Source of the DNA: Pacificitalea sp040119125 | GTDB lineage: Bacteria > Pseudomonadota > Alphaproteobacteria > Rhodobacterales > Rhodobacteraceae | Assembly: GCA_040119125.1 (NCBI GenBank) | Contig: JBEDTR010000008.1 | Span: 1 to 64,000, forward strand | Direction of reading: 5' to 3' | DNA length: 64,000 nt | Shown: positions 35,145-44,834 of the stretch, one piece after another | Numbering within the stretch: position 1 is the first letter of the stretch | How the letters are laid out: every line of letters begins with the position of its first letter | Notes under the pieces: generated by a model | Database searches by the model: none | What the model was told of the DNA's origin: nothing | Seen by the model: only the letters and a program-made list of their open reading frames with translations | Made by a program: the position numbers and the translations under genes

Positions 35145-36212
35145 ATGACGCATGTGACCGTCCACGGAGCAGGAATTCTGGGGCTCGCCTGCAGCTTCGC
35201 TTTGCTGGAACGTGGCGTGCGCGTGACCCTGCGCGACCTGCATGGCGTGGGTGCCGGCGCTTCGGGCGGAATCGTGGGGGCGCTGGCCCCCCATACGCCG
35301 GAAAACTGGAACCCGAAGAAAGCGTTTCAACTCGACAGCCTGCTGGCCGCCGAGCCGTTCTGGCGGCGGGTCCAACGCATCGGCGGACGCGATCCCGGAT
35401 ATGCCCGCAGCGGACGCGTGCAGCCTGTCGCGGATGCGCATGCCCTCGATCTGGCCCGCGCCCGCACCGCCACGGCGGCGGAGCTATGGGGCGACCATGC
35501 CGCATGGCGGGTGATCCGCAGCGTCGACGCGCCCCTGCCCGCCGAATGGCGCCCGGATAGTGCGACCGGCTGGCTGATCCACGACACGTTAAGCGGACGG
35601 CTGCATCCGGCGCAGGCCTGTGCGGCGCTGGCCGCTGCGATTATCACGCTTGGCGGGCAGATCCTGACCGGCACGGACCAAGACGCCCCCGTGCCGCCGG
35701 GTCCGCAGCTTTGGGCGACCGGGTGGGAAGGGCTCGCCACGCTGTCCGAGGGCCGAACCCGCCCGGTAGGCGCCCCGATCAAGGGGCAGGCCGCGCTACT
35801 TGCTCCGGCCATGCGCCTGCCCATCGACCTGCCGCAACTGTTCATCGCCGGCCTCCACGTCATTCCCCATCGGGACGGCACCGTGGCGATCGGCTCCACC
35901 ACCGAGCGCGAGTTTGACAACGGCCATGTCACCGATGCGGCCCTCGACCCGCTCATCGACGCGGCGCGTGCCGCGTGCCCCGCCCTGCGCGACGCCGCTG
36001 TGATCGGGTGTTGGGCCGGGCTGCGCCCCCGCGCCCGCTCGCGCGCACCCATGCTGGGCGGCTGGCCCGACCGCCCCGGTCATTTCATCGCCAATGGCGG
36101 CTTCAAGATCGGGTTCGGCATGGCGCCCGGTATCGCCGCGTGCATGGCGGATCTGATCCTTGATGGCCATGACCGCATTCCCGATGGCTTCCGCGTCGAA
36201 GACAGCTTTTAG
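35145..36212 (+). CDS. FAD-dependent oxidoreductase, MnmC(o)/DadA-like
   Basis: A 355-residue flavoprotein with an N-terminal dinucleotide fold (VHGAGILGLACSFALLERG) and a DAO-type fold, GAGASGGIVGALAPH being the flavin-contact segment. MnmC's C-terminal half demodifies cmnm5U to nm5U before MnmD acts, and this gene lies divergent 144 nt from mnmD, so it is a candidate for that role; a D-amino acid or glycine oxidase cannot be excluded. The start is the ATG at 35145, with AAGGA 10 nt upstream; an ATG at 35136 lies too near that site. Confidence 0.8.
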   Translation: MTHVTVHGAGILGLACSFALLERGVRVTLRDLHGVGAGASGGIVGALAPHTPENWNPKKAFQLDSLLAAEPFWRRVQRIGGRDPGYARSGRVQPVADAHALDLARARTATAAELWGDHAAWRVIRSVDAPLPAEWRPDSATGWLIHDTLSGRLHPAQACAALAAAIITLGGQILTGTDQDAPVPPGPQLWATGWEGLATLSEGRTRPVGAPIKGQAALLAPAMRLPIDLPQLFIAGLHVIPHRDGTVAIGSTTEREFDNGHVTDAALDPLIDAARAACPALRDAAVIGCWAGLRPRARSRAPMLGGWPDRPGHFIANGGFKIGFGMAPGIAACMADLILDGHDRIPDGFRVEDSF

Positions 36213-36285
36213 GTCGGGCCGCGGCTCTTGCGCTTCCGGCATGGATTGACCACCCTCCCGACCATCAGCAGGAGGAGACGGACAG

Positions 36286-37941
36286 ATGACCCGGCATGGC
36301 GGACAGATCCTTGTGGATCAGTTGAAACTGAGAGGCGTAAGCCGGGTTTTTTCGGTGCCGGGGGAAAGCTTCCTCGCCGCGCTTGACGGGCTGCACGATG
36401 CAGGCATCCAGAATGTGGTCTGCCGTCAGGAAGGCGGCGCCGCGATGATGGCCGAGGCCGATGGCAAGCTGACCGGACAGCCCGGCATCCTGTTCGTGAC
36501 CCGTGGCCCCGGTGCCACCAATGCCGCCGCCGGTCTGCATGTGGCCCAGCAAGACAGCACGCCGATGATCTGCTTTGTCGGTCAGATTGCGCGCAGCGAC
36601 CGGGATCGCGAAGCGTTCCAGGAGGTCGATTTCCGCGCCATGTTCGGCACGGTCGTCAAATGGGTGGCTGAGATCGACGACACTGCCCGCCTGCCGGAAT
36701 ATATCGACCGCGCGTGGCGGATGGCGCTGTCTGGCCGTCCCGGCCCGGTGGTTCTGTCACTCCCCGAAGACATGCTGACCGAGCAAGCCGATGTCCCCGA
36801 CCGCCCCGCGCGCAGGTCGGGCACCGATGCGGATTACTCTGACTTCGCCGCGCAGGCGATGGAGCTTATCGCCGGGGCGGAACGCCCGCTGGTCGTCGTC
36901 GGTGGCTCCGCATGGTCGGGGCAGGCAAGCCGTGATCTGGCCCGCTTTGCCGAGGCCGCGAATTTGCCTGTCGCTGCGGCCTTCCGTCGGCAGGATTACA
37001 TGGACAACCGTCACCCAAATTATGTGGGCGATCTGGGTGTGGGCATGAACCCCGCGCTGGGGAAAGAACTTGCCGCCGCCGATGTAATCCTCGCGCTGGG
37101 CACCCGGCTGGGCGATTGTGTCACCGCCGGCTACAGCCTGCTGGACCCCGCGTCATTCGACGCGACGCTGATCCATGTCCACGCCGATCCCGATGAGCCG
37201 GGGCATGTCTATCCCCCGACCCTGTCGCTTGCCGCGCCCGCCGCGCGGGTGCTGGAGGCGCTGACCAAGGCCGCCGCACCGCATCCCGGCACCGCCCGTG
37301 TTCAGGAGCTGCGCGCCGGATTCGAAGCGTGGCAGACGCCGCGTGAAACCCCCGGTGACGTCAAGCAGGAGGAAATCATCCGCTGGCTGTCGGCCAACCT
37401 GCCGGAGGACGCGATCGTCACCAATGGTGCGGGCAACTACGCCGCGTGGCTGCATCGGTATTTCACGTTCAAGCAGCACGGCACGCAACTTGCCCCGACC
37501 TCCGGCTCCATGGGCTACGGCTTTCCCGCGGCCATCGCCGCGAAGCTACGCCACCCGGATCGGGACGTGGTCTGCATGGCCGGGGATGGCTGTTTCCAGA
37601 TGACGCTGAACGAAATGTCCACTGCGGCGCAGCATGGCGTGGCGGTCATCACCGTTGTGATCAATAACGGGCGCTACGGCACCATCCGCATGCATCAGGA
37701 ACGCACCTATCCCGGTCGCCCCAGCGGCACTGATCTAGCCAATCCCGACTTTGCCGCGCTGGCCCGCGCTTATGGGGGGCACGGCGAGGCTGTGGTGCGC
37801 AGTCAGGACTTCCCCGCCGCCTTCGAGCGGGCGCGCGCCTCCGGCCTGCCGGCGGTGATCGAACTGATGGTCGATGCAGAAGCCCTGACCCCCGGCCAGA
37901 CCCTGACCCAAGCCCGCGCAATGGGAGAGGCCAAGGCGTGA
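36286..37941 (+). CDS. Thiamine-pyrophosphate-dependent enzyme, acetolactate-synthase-like
   Basis: A 551-residue TPP enzyme of the acetolactate synthase / pyruvate oxidase superfamily. The catalytic Glu49 sits in CRQEGGAAMMAEA, and the TPP/Mg motif starts at about 433 with GDGCFQMTLNE and ends NNGRYG, the normal spacing. Unlike true IlvB no small-subunit gene follows; the next gene is a GNAT. Substrate is unassigned; candidates include 2-oxo acid decarboxylation or C-C ligation. The ATG at 36286 follows AGGAGGAGACGG. Its stop overlaps the GNAT start by 4 nt. Confidence 0.88.
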   Translation: MTRHGGQILVDQLKLRGVSRVFSVPGESFLAALDGLHDAGIQNVVCRQEGGAAMMAEADGKLTGQPGILFVTRGPGATNAAAGLHVAQQDSTPMICFVGQIARSDRDREAFQEVDFRAMFGTVVKWVAEIDDTARLPEYIDRAWRMALSGRPGPVVLSLPEDMLTEQADVPDRPARRSGTDADYSDFAAQAMELIAGAERPLVVVGGSAWSGQASRDLARFAEAANLPVAAAFRRQDYMDNRHPNYVGDLGVGMNPALGKELAAADVILALGTRLGDCVTAGYSLLDPASFDATLIHVHADPDEPGHVYPPTLSLAAPAARVLEALTKAAAPHPGTARVQELRAGFEAWQTPRETPGDVKQEEIIRWLSANLPEDAIVTNGAGNYAAWLHRYFTFKQHGTQLAPTSGSMGYGFPAAIAAKLRHPDRDVVCMAGDGCFQMTLNEMSTAAQHGVAVITVVINNGRYGTIRMHQERTYPGRPSGTDLANPDFAALARAYGGHGEAVVRSQDFPAAFERARASGLPAVIELMVDAEALTPGQTLTQARAMGEAKA

Positions 37942-38501
37942 CGCTCACTCCGGCGATATGGCCCGCCGACCTGACGGAGGTTCGGGCGCTGTTTACCGAA
38001 TACGCGGATTGGCTGGCGCAGGATCACGGCATTGATCTGGCGCATGGTCAGGCGCTGGATCAGGAACTGGCGGAACTTCCCGGCAGCTACGCCCCGCCCG
38101 CCGGACAGCTGATCCTCGCGCGCGGTGACGAAGCCACGCCCGGGGGCGGCCCGACGCGCGGGGTCATCGCCTTCCGCCCCGGTCCTGCCCCCGACACCTG
38201 CGAGATCAAGCGGCTGTATGTTCGCCCCGCCGCGCGTGGCACCGGACTGGCACGCCGCCTGATTGCCGAAATCCTCGATCAGGCGCGCGCGGCGGGCTAC
38301 GCCCATGCCGTGCTGGATACAGCCGGGTTCATGGCTGGGGCGCAGGCGCTCTACGAAGCGGCCGGATTTCGCGACATCCCACCCTATTGGCCGAACCCGA
38401 TTAGCCATGTGCCGATCCGCTACATGGGTGTCGCGCTTCAGGAGCCTGCCGTGACAGGCACGACCCGCTCCATGAACACGGACCGAGGGTCTTCGGCGTA
38501 A
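37938..38501 (+). CDS. GNAT family N-acetyltransferase
   Basis: A 187-residue acetyltransferase with the acetyl-CoA loop motif YVRPAARGTGLARRLI and a C-terminal ALYEAAGFRDI typical of the fold. Residues past about 166 (from LQEP) look like an extra tail. That tail is encoded in DNA antisense to the conserved end of the next, convergent GNAT gene (64-nt overlap), so it is likely a read-through into the neighbour after loss of an earlier stop. Translationally coupled to the TPP enzyme. Confidence 0.85.
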   Translation: MTLTPAIWPADLTEVRALFTEYADWLAQDHGIDLAHGQALDQELAELPGSYAPPAGQLILARGDEATPGGGPTRGVIAFRPGPAPDTCEIKRLYVRPAARGTGLARRLIAEILDQARAAGYAHAVLDTAGFMAGAQALYEAAGFRDIPPYWPNPISHVPIRYMGVALQEPAVTGTTRSMNTDRGSSA

Positions 38502-38911
38502 TCCCCGAACGGGCCCCGCTCGACAAAGCCATGGCGCGCATAAAGCCTGCGCGCCGCGTCCAGCGTGTCGCCGGTTTCCAGCCGGATCAACGGCAGCCGC
38601 GCCGTCCGGGCCGCCTCCTCCAGCGCCCGCATCAGCAGCCCACCCGTGCCTGAGCCCCGCGCTTCGGGGGCGACAAACAGGCTTTTCACTTCGCCATAAC
38701 CGTCCCGCAACGCCAGCGCAGCACATCCCAGCGGCTGACCATCACGCTCCACCACGAAGAACCGCACATCCGGCCCGGCCAGCGCTTCAACCGACAGGTA
38801 ATGGTTCGATTCTGCCGGAAACATCTGCTGCATCAGCGCATGGCTCGCGGCCAGCAGGGCGCGGGCACCTGCTTCGGTCGGCGCGGCATCGCGCAGGACG
38901 GGGTCTGACAT
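38438..38911 (-). CDS. GNAT family N-acetyltransferase
   Basis: A 157-residue acetyltransferase with LFVAPEARGSGTGGLLM and a C-terminal RRLYARHGFVERGPFGDY; its end SVFMERVV matches the usual family terminus, unlike the tail of its convergent neighbour. The start is the ATG at 38911, with AGGTG 6 nt upstream; the frame opens 9 codons earlier without a site. It shares the GNAT architecture of the neighbour in inverted orientation, with 64 nt of overlap. Confidence 0.85.
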   Translation of the reverse strand: MSDPVLRDAAPTEAGARALLAASHALMQQMFPAESNHYLSVEALAGPDVRFFVVERDGQPLGCAALALRDGYGEVKSLFVAPEARGSGTGGLLMRALEEAARTARLPLIRLETGDTLDAARRLYARHGFVERGPFGDYAEDPRSVFMERVVPVTAGS

Positions 38912-39015
38912 CGGGTCACCTGTCGCATCCAAGGGCATTTTCCACTACATGCGGCGAAACGCGGCCTATGGGAAAGCCCGAACCCGGCATGGCCCTCGGT
39001 GCGCACCGCATATAT

Positions 39016-39024
39016 TGTGGATAA
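39016..39024 (-). promoter_or_regulatory. Perfect DnaA box upstream of smc
   Basis: TGTGGATAA is the exact complement of the DnaA 9-mer TTATCCACA. It lies 111 nt upstream of the smc start in a region without another gene. A direct link between DnaA and a chromosome-segregation gene would be meaningful, but one box alone does not prove binding. Confidence 0.42.
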
Positions 39025-39134
39025 CCGCCGAGATTCCGCCAGATGATGGGTCTTTGGTTGACTTGGATGCTGCATTTTCACAGGTTCAAAGATCATCCCC
39101 GCCTGACTCGCGGCATAACGAACGGACGCCTGCC

Positions 39135-42100
39135 TTGCGCTTTACCCGCCTTCGCCTCAACGGTTTCAAAAGCTTCGTCGACCCCACCGATCTGGTGATC
39201 GCGGACGGGCTGACCGGTGTGGTCGGGCCGAACGGCTGTGGTAAATCCAACCTGCTGGAAGCGCTGCGCTGGGTGATGGGCGAAAACCGTCCCTCCGCGA
39301 TGCGCGGCGGTGGCATGGAGGACGTGATCTTTGCCGGGGCGTCGTCCCGTGGCGCGCGTAACTTCGCCGAAGTCGGGCTGATCATCGACAATGCCGAGCG
39401 GCTTGCCCCGGCAGGGTTCAACGAGGCCGACCAGCTAGAGGTGATCCGCCGCATCACCCGCGATGCGGGGTCGGCCTATAAGGCCAACACCCGCGACGTG
39501 CGCGCCCGCGATGTGCAGATGCTGTTCGCCGATGCATCGACCGGGGCGCATTCGCCCGCGCTGGTGCGGCAGGGGCAGATTTCCGAACTGATCAACGCCA
39601 AGCCCAAAGCACGCCGCCGCATCCTTGAGGAAGCCGCCGGTATTTCCGGGCTCTACCAGCGCCGCCACGAGGCCGAGCTGAAGCTGAATGGCGCGGAAAC
39701 CAACCTTGCCCGCGTCGATGACGTGGTCGAGCAGCTCGCCACGCAATTGGCGTCGCTGGCGCGGCAGGCCCGGCAAGCCGCCCGCTACCGCGAAATCGGC
39801 GCAGTGCTGCGTCAGGCCGAGGGCATGCTGTTCTACGGACGCTGGCACGAGGCCGACGTCCTGCGCGCGGCAGTCCACGCCGAATTGCGCGCGCGCTCCG
39901 CTGCGACCAGCAGCGCCGAAGCCGCGCAGAAGGCCGCCGCCGAACGCCGCGAGGCCGCCGATACCGCCCTGCCGTCGCTGCGCGATGAAGCCGCGATTTC
40001 CGCAGCCCTTCTGCAACGGCTGGAGGCCGAACAGGAACAACTGGCCGACGAGGACCGCCGCGCTGCTGAAACGATCGGCACGCTGGACCGGCAGATCGGC
40101 CAGATGCGGCAGGACATCGCCCGCGAGGAGGGTTTGAACCGCGATGCTGGGGAAACCGTGGCCCGGCTGGATGCGGAGACCGAACGCCTGCGGCAGGCCG
40201 AGGATGGTCACGACGATCGTCTTGCTGCCGCTGTGGAAGATGCCCGTGCCGCCGCCGTGACGCTGGAGATGCAGGAAAACGCGCTCAGCCAACAGACCGA
40301 GGATGTCGCCCGCCTTGCCGCGCGCCACCAGTCGGCGCACCGCTACCGCGACGACGCTCAGAAAACCCTGACCCGCCACGAGTCCGAAGCCGCAACAGCC
40401 CGCGCCAGCGTCACCGAAGCGGCCGAGGCCGTCGCCCGGGCCGAAACGCAGGTCGCCGCCGCGACCGCGCGCCAGCACGCTGCCACTGCCGCCGTCGAAG
40501 CCGCGGAGACCGCGCTGGTGCAGGCCGATGCCGCCCGCGCCGAATGCGCCACCAGCGAAGCCGAAGCGCGCGCGACCCGCTCCGCCGCCGAGGGCGAAGC
40601 CGGGGCGATCCGCGCCGAGGTCGCCGCGCTGTCGCGGCTGGTGGCCCGCGATCAGGACGATGCCGGGCAGGTGCTGGACCTGCTGCGGGTCGATGCGGGC
40701 TATGAGAAGGCTCTTGGTGCCGCGCTGGCCGACGATCTGCGCGCGCCCGCCGTCACCGCTGATGCGGCGTCCGGCTGGACCGCATTGCCGCTCTATGCTG
40801 CGCCACAGGGTCTACCCGACGGTGTCGCGCCGCTGACCGGACACATGCAGGTGCCTAATGTGCTGGCCCGCCGCATGGCTGAGGTCGGTCTGGTCGATGC
40901 CGCCGATGGTGCCCGCCTCCAACCGGCGCTGAAGCCCGGACAGCGGCTGGTGTCCGTTAAAGGCGACCTGTGGCGTTGGGACGGTTACCGCGCAGGGGCC
41001 GAGGATGCGCCCTCCGCCGCCGCGCTCCGCCTGCAACAGTTGAACCGGCTTGCCGAGCTTCAGCGTGACCTTGATGCCATTGAGGCCCGCGCCACTGCGG
41101 CGCGCGAGACGCATGAAACCCTGACCCGGAAATTGGCGGACCTGACCACTGCCGATAAGGCCGCGCGTCAGGCGCGGCGCGAGGCCGACGCCGCCGTGAC
41201 CGAGGCCAGCCGCGCTCAAAGCCGCGCCGAAAGCGACCGCAGCCTTGCCGGCACGCGGATGGAGGCTGCCGAACTGGCCGTCGCCCGCCATGATGAGGAA
41301 GCCTCCGGGGCCCGCGCCCGAATGGCGGAGGCCCAGTCACAGGTCGATGACCTGCCGGATTTGGCCCATGCCCGCGCCGGGGTCGACACCGCCCGCACAC
41401 AGGTCGAAGAAGCCCGCCGTGCGATGATGGCGGCCCGTGCCGCGCAGGATGAAATGCGCCGCGCAGGAGAGGGCCGCGCCCGCCGCGCGCAGGCCATCAC
41501 CCGCGAAATCGCCGATTGGCGGGAGCGCCTACGCAATGCCGAAAGCCGCAAGGCCGAATTGGTCGCGCGGCTCGCCACGTCGGAGGCTGAGCTTGCCGCC
41601 GCGCGTGCGCGCCCCGCTGAATTGGCAGGCCGCCGGGAAACGCTGTTCGCCGATCTGAGCACCGCCCAATCCCGTCGCGCGGCTGCAACCGAAGCGCTCA
41701 GCGGTGCCGAAGCCGCGTTCCGCGCCGCCGAGGTGGCGGAGCGCGAGGCAACCACCGCCGCGTCGGAAGCCCGCGAAGCCCGCGCCGCCGCGCAGGCCCG
41801 CGCCGAAGCCGCCGATGCCGCAGCGGATGCGGCCGCCCAGCGGATCGAGGAAGAGCGCGAATGCACCCCGGCGGAGTTGCTGGCGACACTCGGCATCACC
41901 GCCGACGCGCTCCCTGCCCCCGACCGGAGCGAGGCCGACGTGCAGCGCCTGCGCCGCCAGCGCGACAATCTGGGTGCCGTCAATCTGCGCGCCGAAGAGG
42001 ACCGCAAGGAAATCGCGGGCGAGCACGACCTGCTGATACAGGAAAAAGCCGATCTGGAAGAGGCGATCCGCACTCTGCGCAGCGGCATTGCCGGGCTTAA

Positions 42101-42590
42101 CAAGGAAGGCCGCGAGCGGCTGCTGACCGCGTTCGAGCAGGTAAACACCAATTTCGCCATGCTCTTCACCCATCTCTTCGGTGGTGGTCAGGCGCGACTG
42201 GAACTGGTCGAAAGCGACGATCCGCTGGAAGCGGGCTTGGAGATCATGTGCATGCCGCCGGGCAAGAAGCTGTCGACCCTGTCGCTGCTATCGGGCGGCG
42301 AACAGACGCTGACGGCGCTGGCGCTGATTTTTGCGGTCTTCCTCGCCAATCCCGCGCCGATCTGTGTGCTCGATGAGGTCGACGCGCCGCTGGATGATGC
42401 CAATGTGACGCGGTTCTGCGACCTGCTGGACGAGATGTGCCGCCGCACCGACACCCGGTTCCTGATCATCACCCACCACGCCATTACGATGAGCCGGATG
42501 GACCGGCTGTTCGGCGTGACGATGCAGGAACAAGGTGTCAGTCAGTTGGTGTCCGTGGACCTCAAGAAGGCCGAGCAGATGGTGGCCTGA
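39135..42590 (+). CDS. smc: Chromosome segregation ATPase SMC
   Basis: SMC compacts and segregates the chromosome with ScpA and ScpB. The 1151-residue protein has the N-terminal ABC half (RFTRLRLNGFKSFVDPT, Walker A GPNGCGKSNL at 31-40), a long Ala/Arg/Glu-rich coiled coil, a hinge region at about 510-615 (GAALADDLRAP, LYAAPQGLP), a second coiled coil, and the C-terminal half with signature LSGGEQTLTALALIF and Walker B CVLDEVDAPLDD. The start is the TTG at 39135, since homologues begin at this RFTRLRL; the site before it is weak. The frame is open 62 codons upstream, but that part is not conserved in character. Convergent with thiolase. Confidence 0.97.
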   Translation: MRFTRLRLNGFKSFVDPTDLVIADGLTGVVGPNGCGKSNLLEALRWVMGENRPSAMRGGGMEDVIFAGASSRGARNFAEVGLIIDNAERLAPAGFNEADQLEVIRRITRDAGSAYKANTRDVRARDVQMLFADASTGAHSPALVRQGQISELINAKPKARRRILEEAAGISGLYQRRHEAELKLNGAETNLARVDDVVEQLATQLASLARQARQAARYREIGAVLRQAEGMLFYGRWHEADVLRAAVHAELRARSAATSSAEAAQKAAAERREAADTALPSLRDEAAISAALLQRLEAEQEQLADEDRRAAETIGTLDRQIGQMRQDIAREEGLNRDAGETVARLDAETERLRQAEDGHDDRLAAAVEDARAAAVTLEMQENALSQQTEDVARLAARHQSAHRYRDDAQKTLTRHESEAATARASVTEAAEAVARAETQVAAATARQHAATAAVEAAETALVQADAARAECATSEAEARATRSAAEGEAGAIRAEVAALSRLVARDQDDAGQVLDLLRVDAGYEKALGAALADDLRAPAVTADAASGWTALPLYAAPQGLPDGVAPLTGHMQVPNVLARRMAEVGLVDAADGARLQPALKPGQRLVSVKGDLWRWDGYRAGAEDAPSAAALRLQQLNRLAELQRDLDAIEARATAARETHETLTRKLADLTTADKAARQARREADAAVTEASRAQSRAESDRSLAGTRMEAAELAVARHDEEASGARARMAEAQSQVDDLPDLAHARAGVDTARTQVEEARRAMMAARAAQDEMRRAGEGRARRAQAITREIADWRERLRNAESRKAELVARLATSEAELAAARARPAELAGRRETLFADLSTAQSRRAAATEALSGAEAAFRAAEVAEREATTAASEAREARAAAQARAEAADAAADAAAQRIEEERECTPAELLATLGITADALPAPDRSEADVQRLRRQRDNLGAVNLRAEEDRKEIAGEHDLLIQEKADLEEAIRTLRSGIAGLNKEGRERLLTAFEQVNTNFAMLFTHLFGGGQARLELVESDDPLEAGLEIMCMPPGKKLSTLSLLSGGEQTLTALALIFAVFLANPAPICVLDEVDAPLDDANVTRFCDLLDEMCRRTDTRFLIITHHAITMSRMDRLFGVTMQEQGVSQLVSVDLKKAEQMVA

Positions 42591-42602
42591 GCCACCCTGC
42601 TT

Positions 42603-42628
42603 GCGCCCGCCCTCCGTGCGGCGGGCGC
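42603..42628. terminator. Hairpin between smc and thiolase
   Basis: A perfect 9-bp stem (gcgcccgcc at 42603-42611, ggcgggcgc at 42620-42628) with an 8-nt loop, exactly between two convergent stop codons. No T-run on either side, so it may be a partial terminator or simply an RNA 3' barrier. Confidence 0.55.
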
Positions 42629-42629
42629 C

Positions 42630-43808
42630 TCAGCCCAGCGCCTCCAGCGCCAGCGCGATCCCCTGCCCGCCGCCGATACACATGGTGACAAGCGCCCGCT
42701 TGCCGCCGATGCGGCGCAGCTCATAGAGCGCCTTGACCGTGATGATCGCGCCGGTCGCCCCTACCGGATGGCCCAGCGCCACCGCGCCGCCATTCGGATT
42801 GACCCGCTCCGGATCAAAGCCCAGCGCCCCCGACACGGCGAGCGCCTGCGCGGCAAAGGCCTCGTTCGATTCGATCACGTCGAAATCGCCGACGCTCAGC
42901 CCCGTGCGTTTCAGCAGCGCCTCGACCGCCGGGACCGGACCGATGCCCATCACCTCGGGGCGGACGCCGGCATGGGCGTAGCCGATCACCCGCGCCATGG
43001 GCGTCAGGCCTGCGGCCTCGGCTGCATCGGCCCGCGCCAACACCAGCGCAGCCGCGCCGTCATTCAGGCCCGATGCATTGCCCGCTGTCACCGTGCCCTC
43101 CTTGGCGAAGGCCGGGCGCAGGGAGGCAAGCTTCTCGGCGCTGGTCTGCTTGGGGTGCTCATCGGTGTCAAACCGGGTCTCGCCGCGTCGGGTTTGCTGC
43201 ACGACCGGCACGATCTGCTCGGCAAAGCGGCCCTCGGCGATGGCCCGCGCCGCGCGGGATTGGCTTTCCAGCGCAAAGGCATCCTGCGCCTCCCGGCTCA
43301 CCGCATGCTCCGCCGCGACATTTTCCGCCGTCACCCCCATATGCCCGGTGCCAAAGGGGCAGTTCAGCGCACCCAGCATCATGTCCTGCGACGCGACATC
43401 GCCCATCTTCTGGCCCCACCGGGCCGCAGGCAGGATGTAGGGCGCGCGGCTCATGTTTTCAGACCCGCCCGCCAACGCGAAATCGGCATCCCCCAGCATC
43501 AGGCTCTGCGCGGCAGAAATGATCGCCTGCATACCGGAACCGCACAGCCGGTTGACGTTCATCGCGGGCACGCTGTCCGGCACGCCTGCGCCCATCGCGG
43601 CGGCGCGGGACAGATACATATCGCGCGGCTCGGTGTTGATGACATGACCCATCACCACATGGCCGATCCGGTCCGGTGTCACGCCTGCCCGCTCAATCGC
43701 GGCGGCACTGACGGTGGTGGCCAGATCGATCGGCGGCACACCGGCCAGCGCTCCGCCAAAGCTGCCGATAGCACTGCGCGCGCCGCTGACGATGACGATA
43801 TCGGTCAT
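42630..43808 (-). CDS. Acetyl-CoA C-acetyltransferase (thiolase)
   Basis: A 392-residue thiolase: catalytic Cys89 in NRLCGSGMQAI, His347 in GHPVGATG, and Cys377 in CIGGGQG. ALGFDPERVNPNGGAVALGHP is typical of the biosynthetic-type acetyl-CoA acetyltransferases (PhbA/AtoB). No phbB follows, so it may serve fatty-acid or ketone-body metabolism or PHB synthesis with genes elsewhere. The start is the ATG at 43808, with GGAGG 6 nt upstream; the frame also opens 150 codons earlier. Convergent with smc. Confidence 0.92.
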   Translation of the reverse strand: MTDIVIVSGARSAIGSFGGALAGVPPIDLATTVSAAAIERAGVTPDRIGHVVMGHVINTEPRDMYLSRAAAMGAGVPDSVPAMNVNRLCGSGMQAIISAAQSLMLGDADFALAGGSENMSRAPYILPAARWGQKMGDVASQDMMLGALNCPFGTGHMGVTAENVAAEHAVSREAQDAFALESQSRAARAIAEGRFAEQIVPVVQQTRRGETRFDTDEHPKQTSAEKLASLRPAFAKEGTVTAGNASGLNDGAAALVLARADAAEAAGLTPMARVIGYAHAGVRPEVMGIGPVPAVEALLKRTGLSVGDFDVIESNEAFAAQALAVSGALGFDPERVNPNGGAVALGHPVGATGAIITVKALYELRRIGGKRALVTMCIGGGQGIALALEALG

Positions 43809-44001
43809 GATGAACCTCCCATTTCGTGTTGCCCCCAAGCCTAGCGTGCCGCCCTCGCCCTGTCGCGCCAGCACCGCGCCGTCGCGCTGCTTGCGCCGCA
43901 ACGTCACAGCCCGAAACGGCAGGTGGACACCGCCCCGCCAACCGCTAGGTTGCGCGCCTGATCCGCCACCCCGGCCTGCCCCCCACAGGAGTCTCCGCCC
44001 C

Positions 44002-44769
44002 ATGCTCGTCGTGATTTCCCCCGCCAAGCGTCTGGATTGGTCCGATGCGCCCGGTCTGCGCCAGACCAAGCCACGCATGCTGGAGGAAGCCAACGCGCTT
44101 GCCCGCCGCATGAAGCGGCAATCGGGGCCAGACTTGATGGCGCTGATGGATATCAGCAAGGATCTCGCCGCGCTGAACCGCAAGCGTTTCACCGAATTTG
44201 CGGATGAGCCCGAGACCGGCGACACCCGCCCCGCCATGCGCGCCTTTGCGGGCGACACCTATCAGGGTCTTGATGCGGCCAGCCTTGACGAGGATGCGGT
44301 TCGCTGGGCCGACGATCATCTGCGCATTCTGTCGGGGCTCTATGGTCTGCTGCGCCCGCGTGACGCTATTCAGCCCTATCGGCTTGAAATGGGCACCCGG
44401 CTGGCGACCAACCGTGGCAAAAGCCTGTATGACTGGTGGGAAGACCGGATCGCCGCGCAACTGAACCGCGACGCCGAAAGCGCTGGCACGCGGGTGCTGG
44501 TGAATTGCGCCAGTCAGGAATATTTCACCGCCGCCGACCGCGAGGCGCTGGCCCTCGACGTCGTGACGCCGGTGTTTCTGGAGGATAAGCCGGGCGGCCC
44601 GAAGATGGTGAGCTTCTACGCCAAGAAGGCTCGCGGCGCGATGGCGCGCTTTATCGTGGAGCACCGCCTGACCGAAGCCGAGCAGCTGCGCGATTTCGAC
44701 CTTGGTGGTTATGTCTACAAGGCGGACCTGTCAGCGCCGAACAAACCCGCGTTTCTGCGCGCCGCCTGA
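44002..44769 (+). CDS. yaaA: Peroxide stress protein YaaA (UPF0246)
   Basis: YaaA lowers free iron and protects against peroxide in E. coli. The 255-residue protein has MLVVISPAKRLDW at the start, GDTYQGLDAASLD, LSGLYGLLRPRDAIQPYRLEMG, and VNCASQEYF, all family signatures. The start is the ATG at 44002, with AGGAG 10 nt upstream; the frame opens 96 codons earlier but overlaps the thiolase. Divergent from thiolase, convergent with serB. Length is normal for the family. Confidence 0.94.
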   Translation: MLVVISPAKRLDWSDAPGLRQTKPRMLEEANALARRMKRQSGPDLMALMDISKDLAALNRKRFTEFADEPETGDTRPAMRAFAGDTYQGLDAASLDEDAVRWADDHLRILSGLYGLLRPRDAIQPYRLEMGTRLATNRGKSLYDWWEDRIAAQLNRDAESAGTRVLVNCASQEYFTAADREALALDVVTPVFLEDKPGGPKMVSFYAKKARGAMARFIVEHRLTEAEQLRDFDLGGYVYKADLSAPNKPAFLRAA

Positions 44770-44834
44770 GCCGCACGCTGCCTTGAATACGCCCGCCGGA
44801 GGCCCCCGAACCGAGGCCCCCGCGCAGGGGTTGG

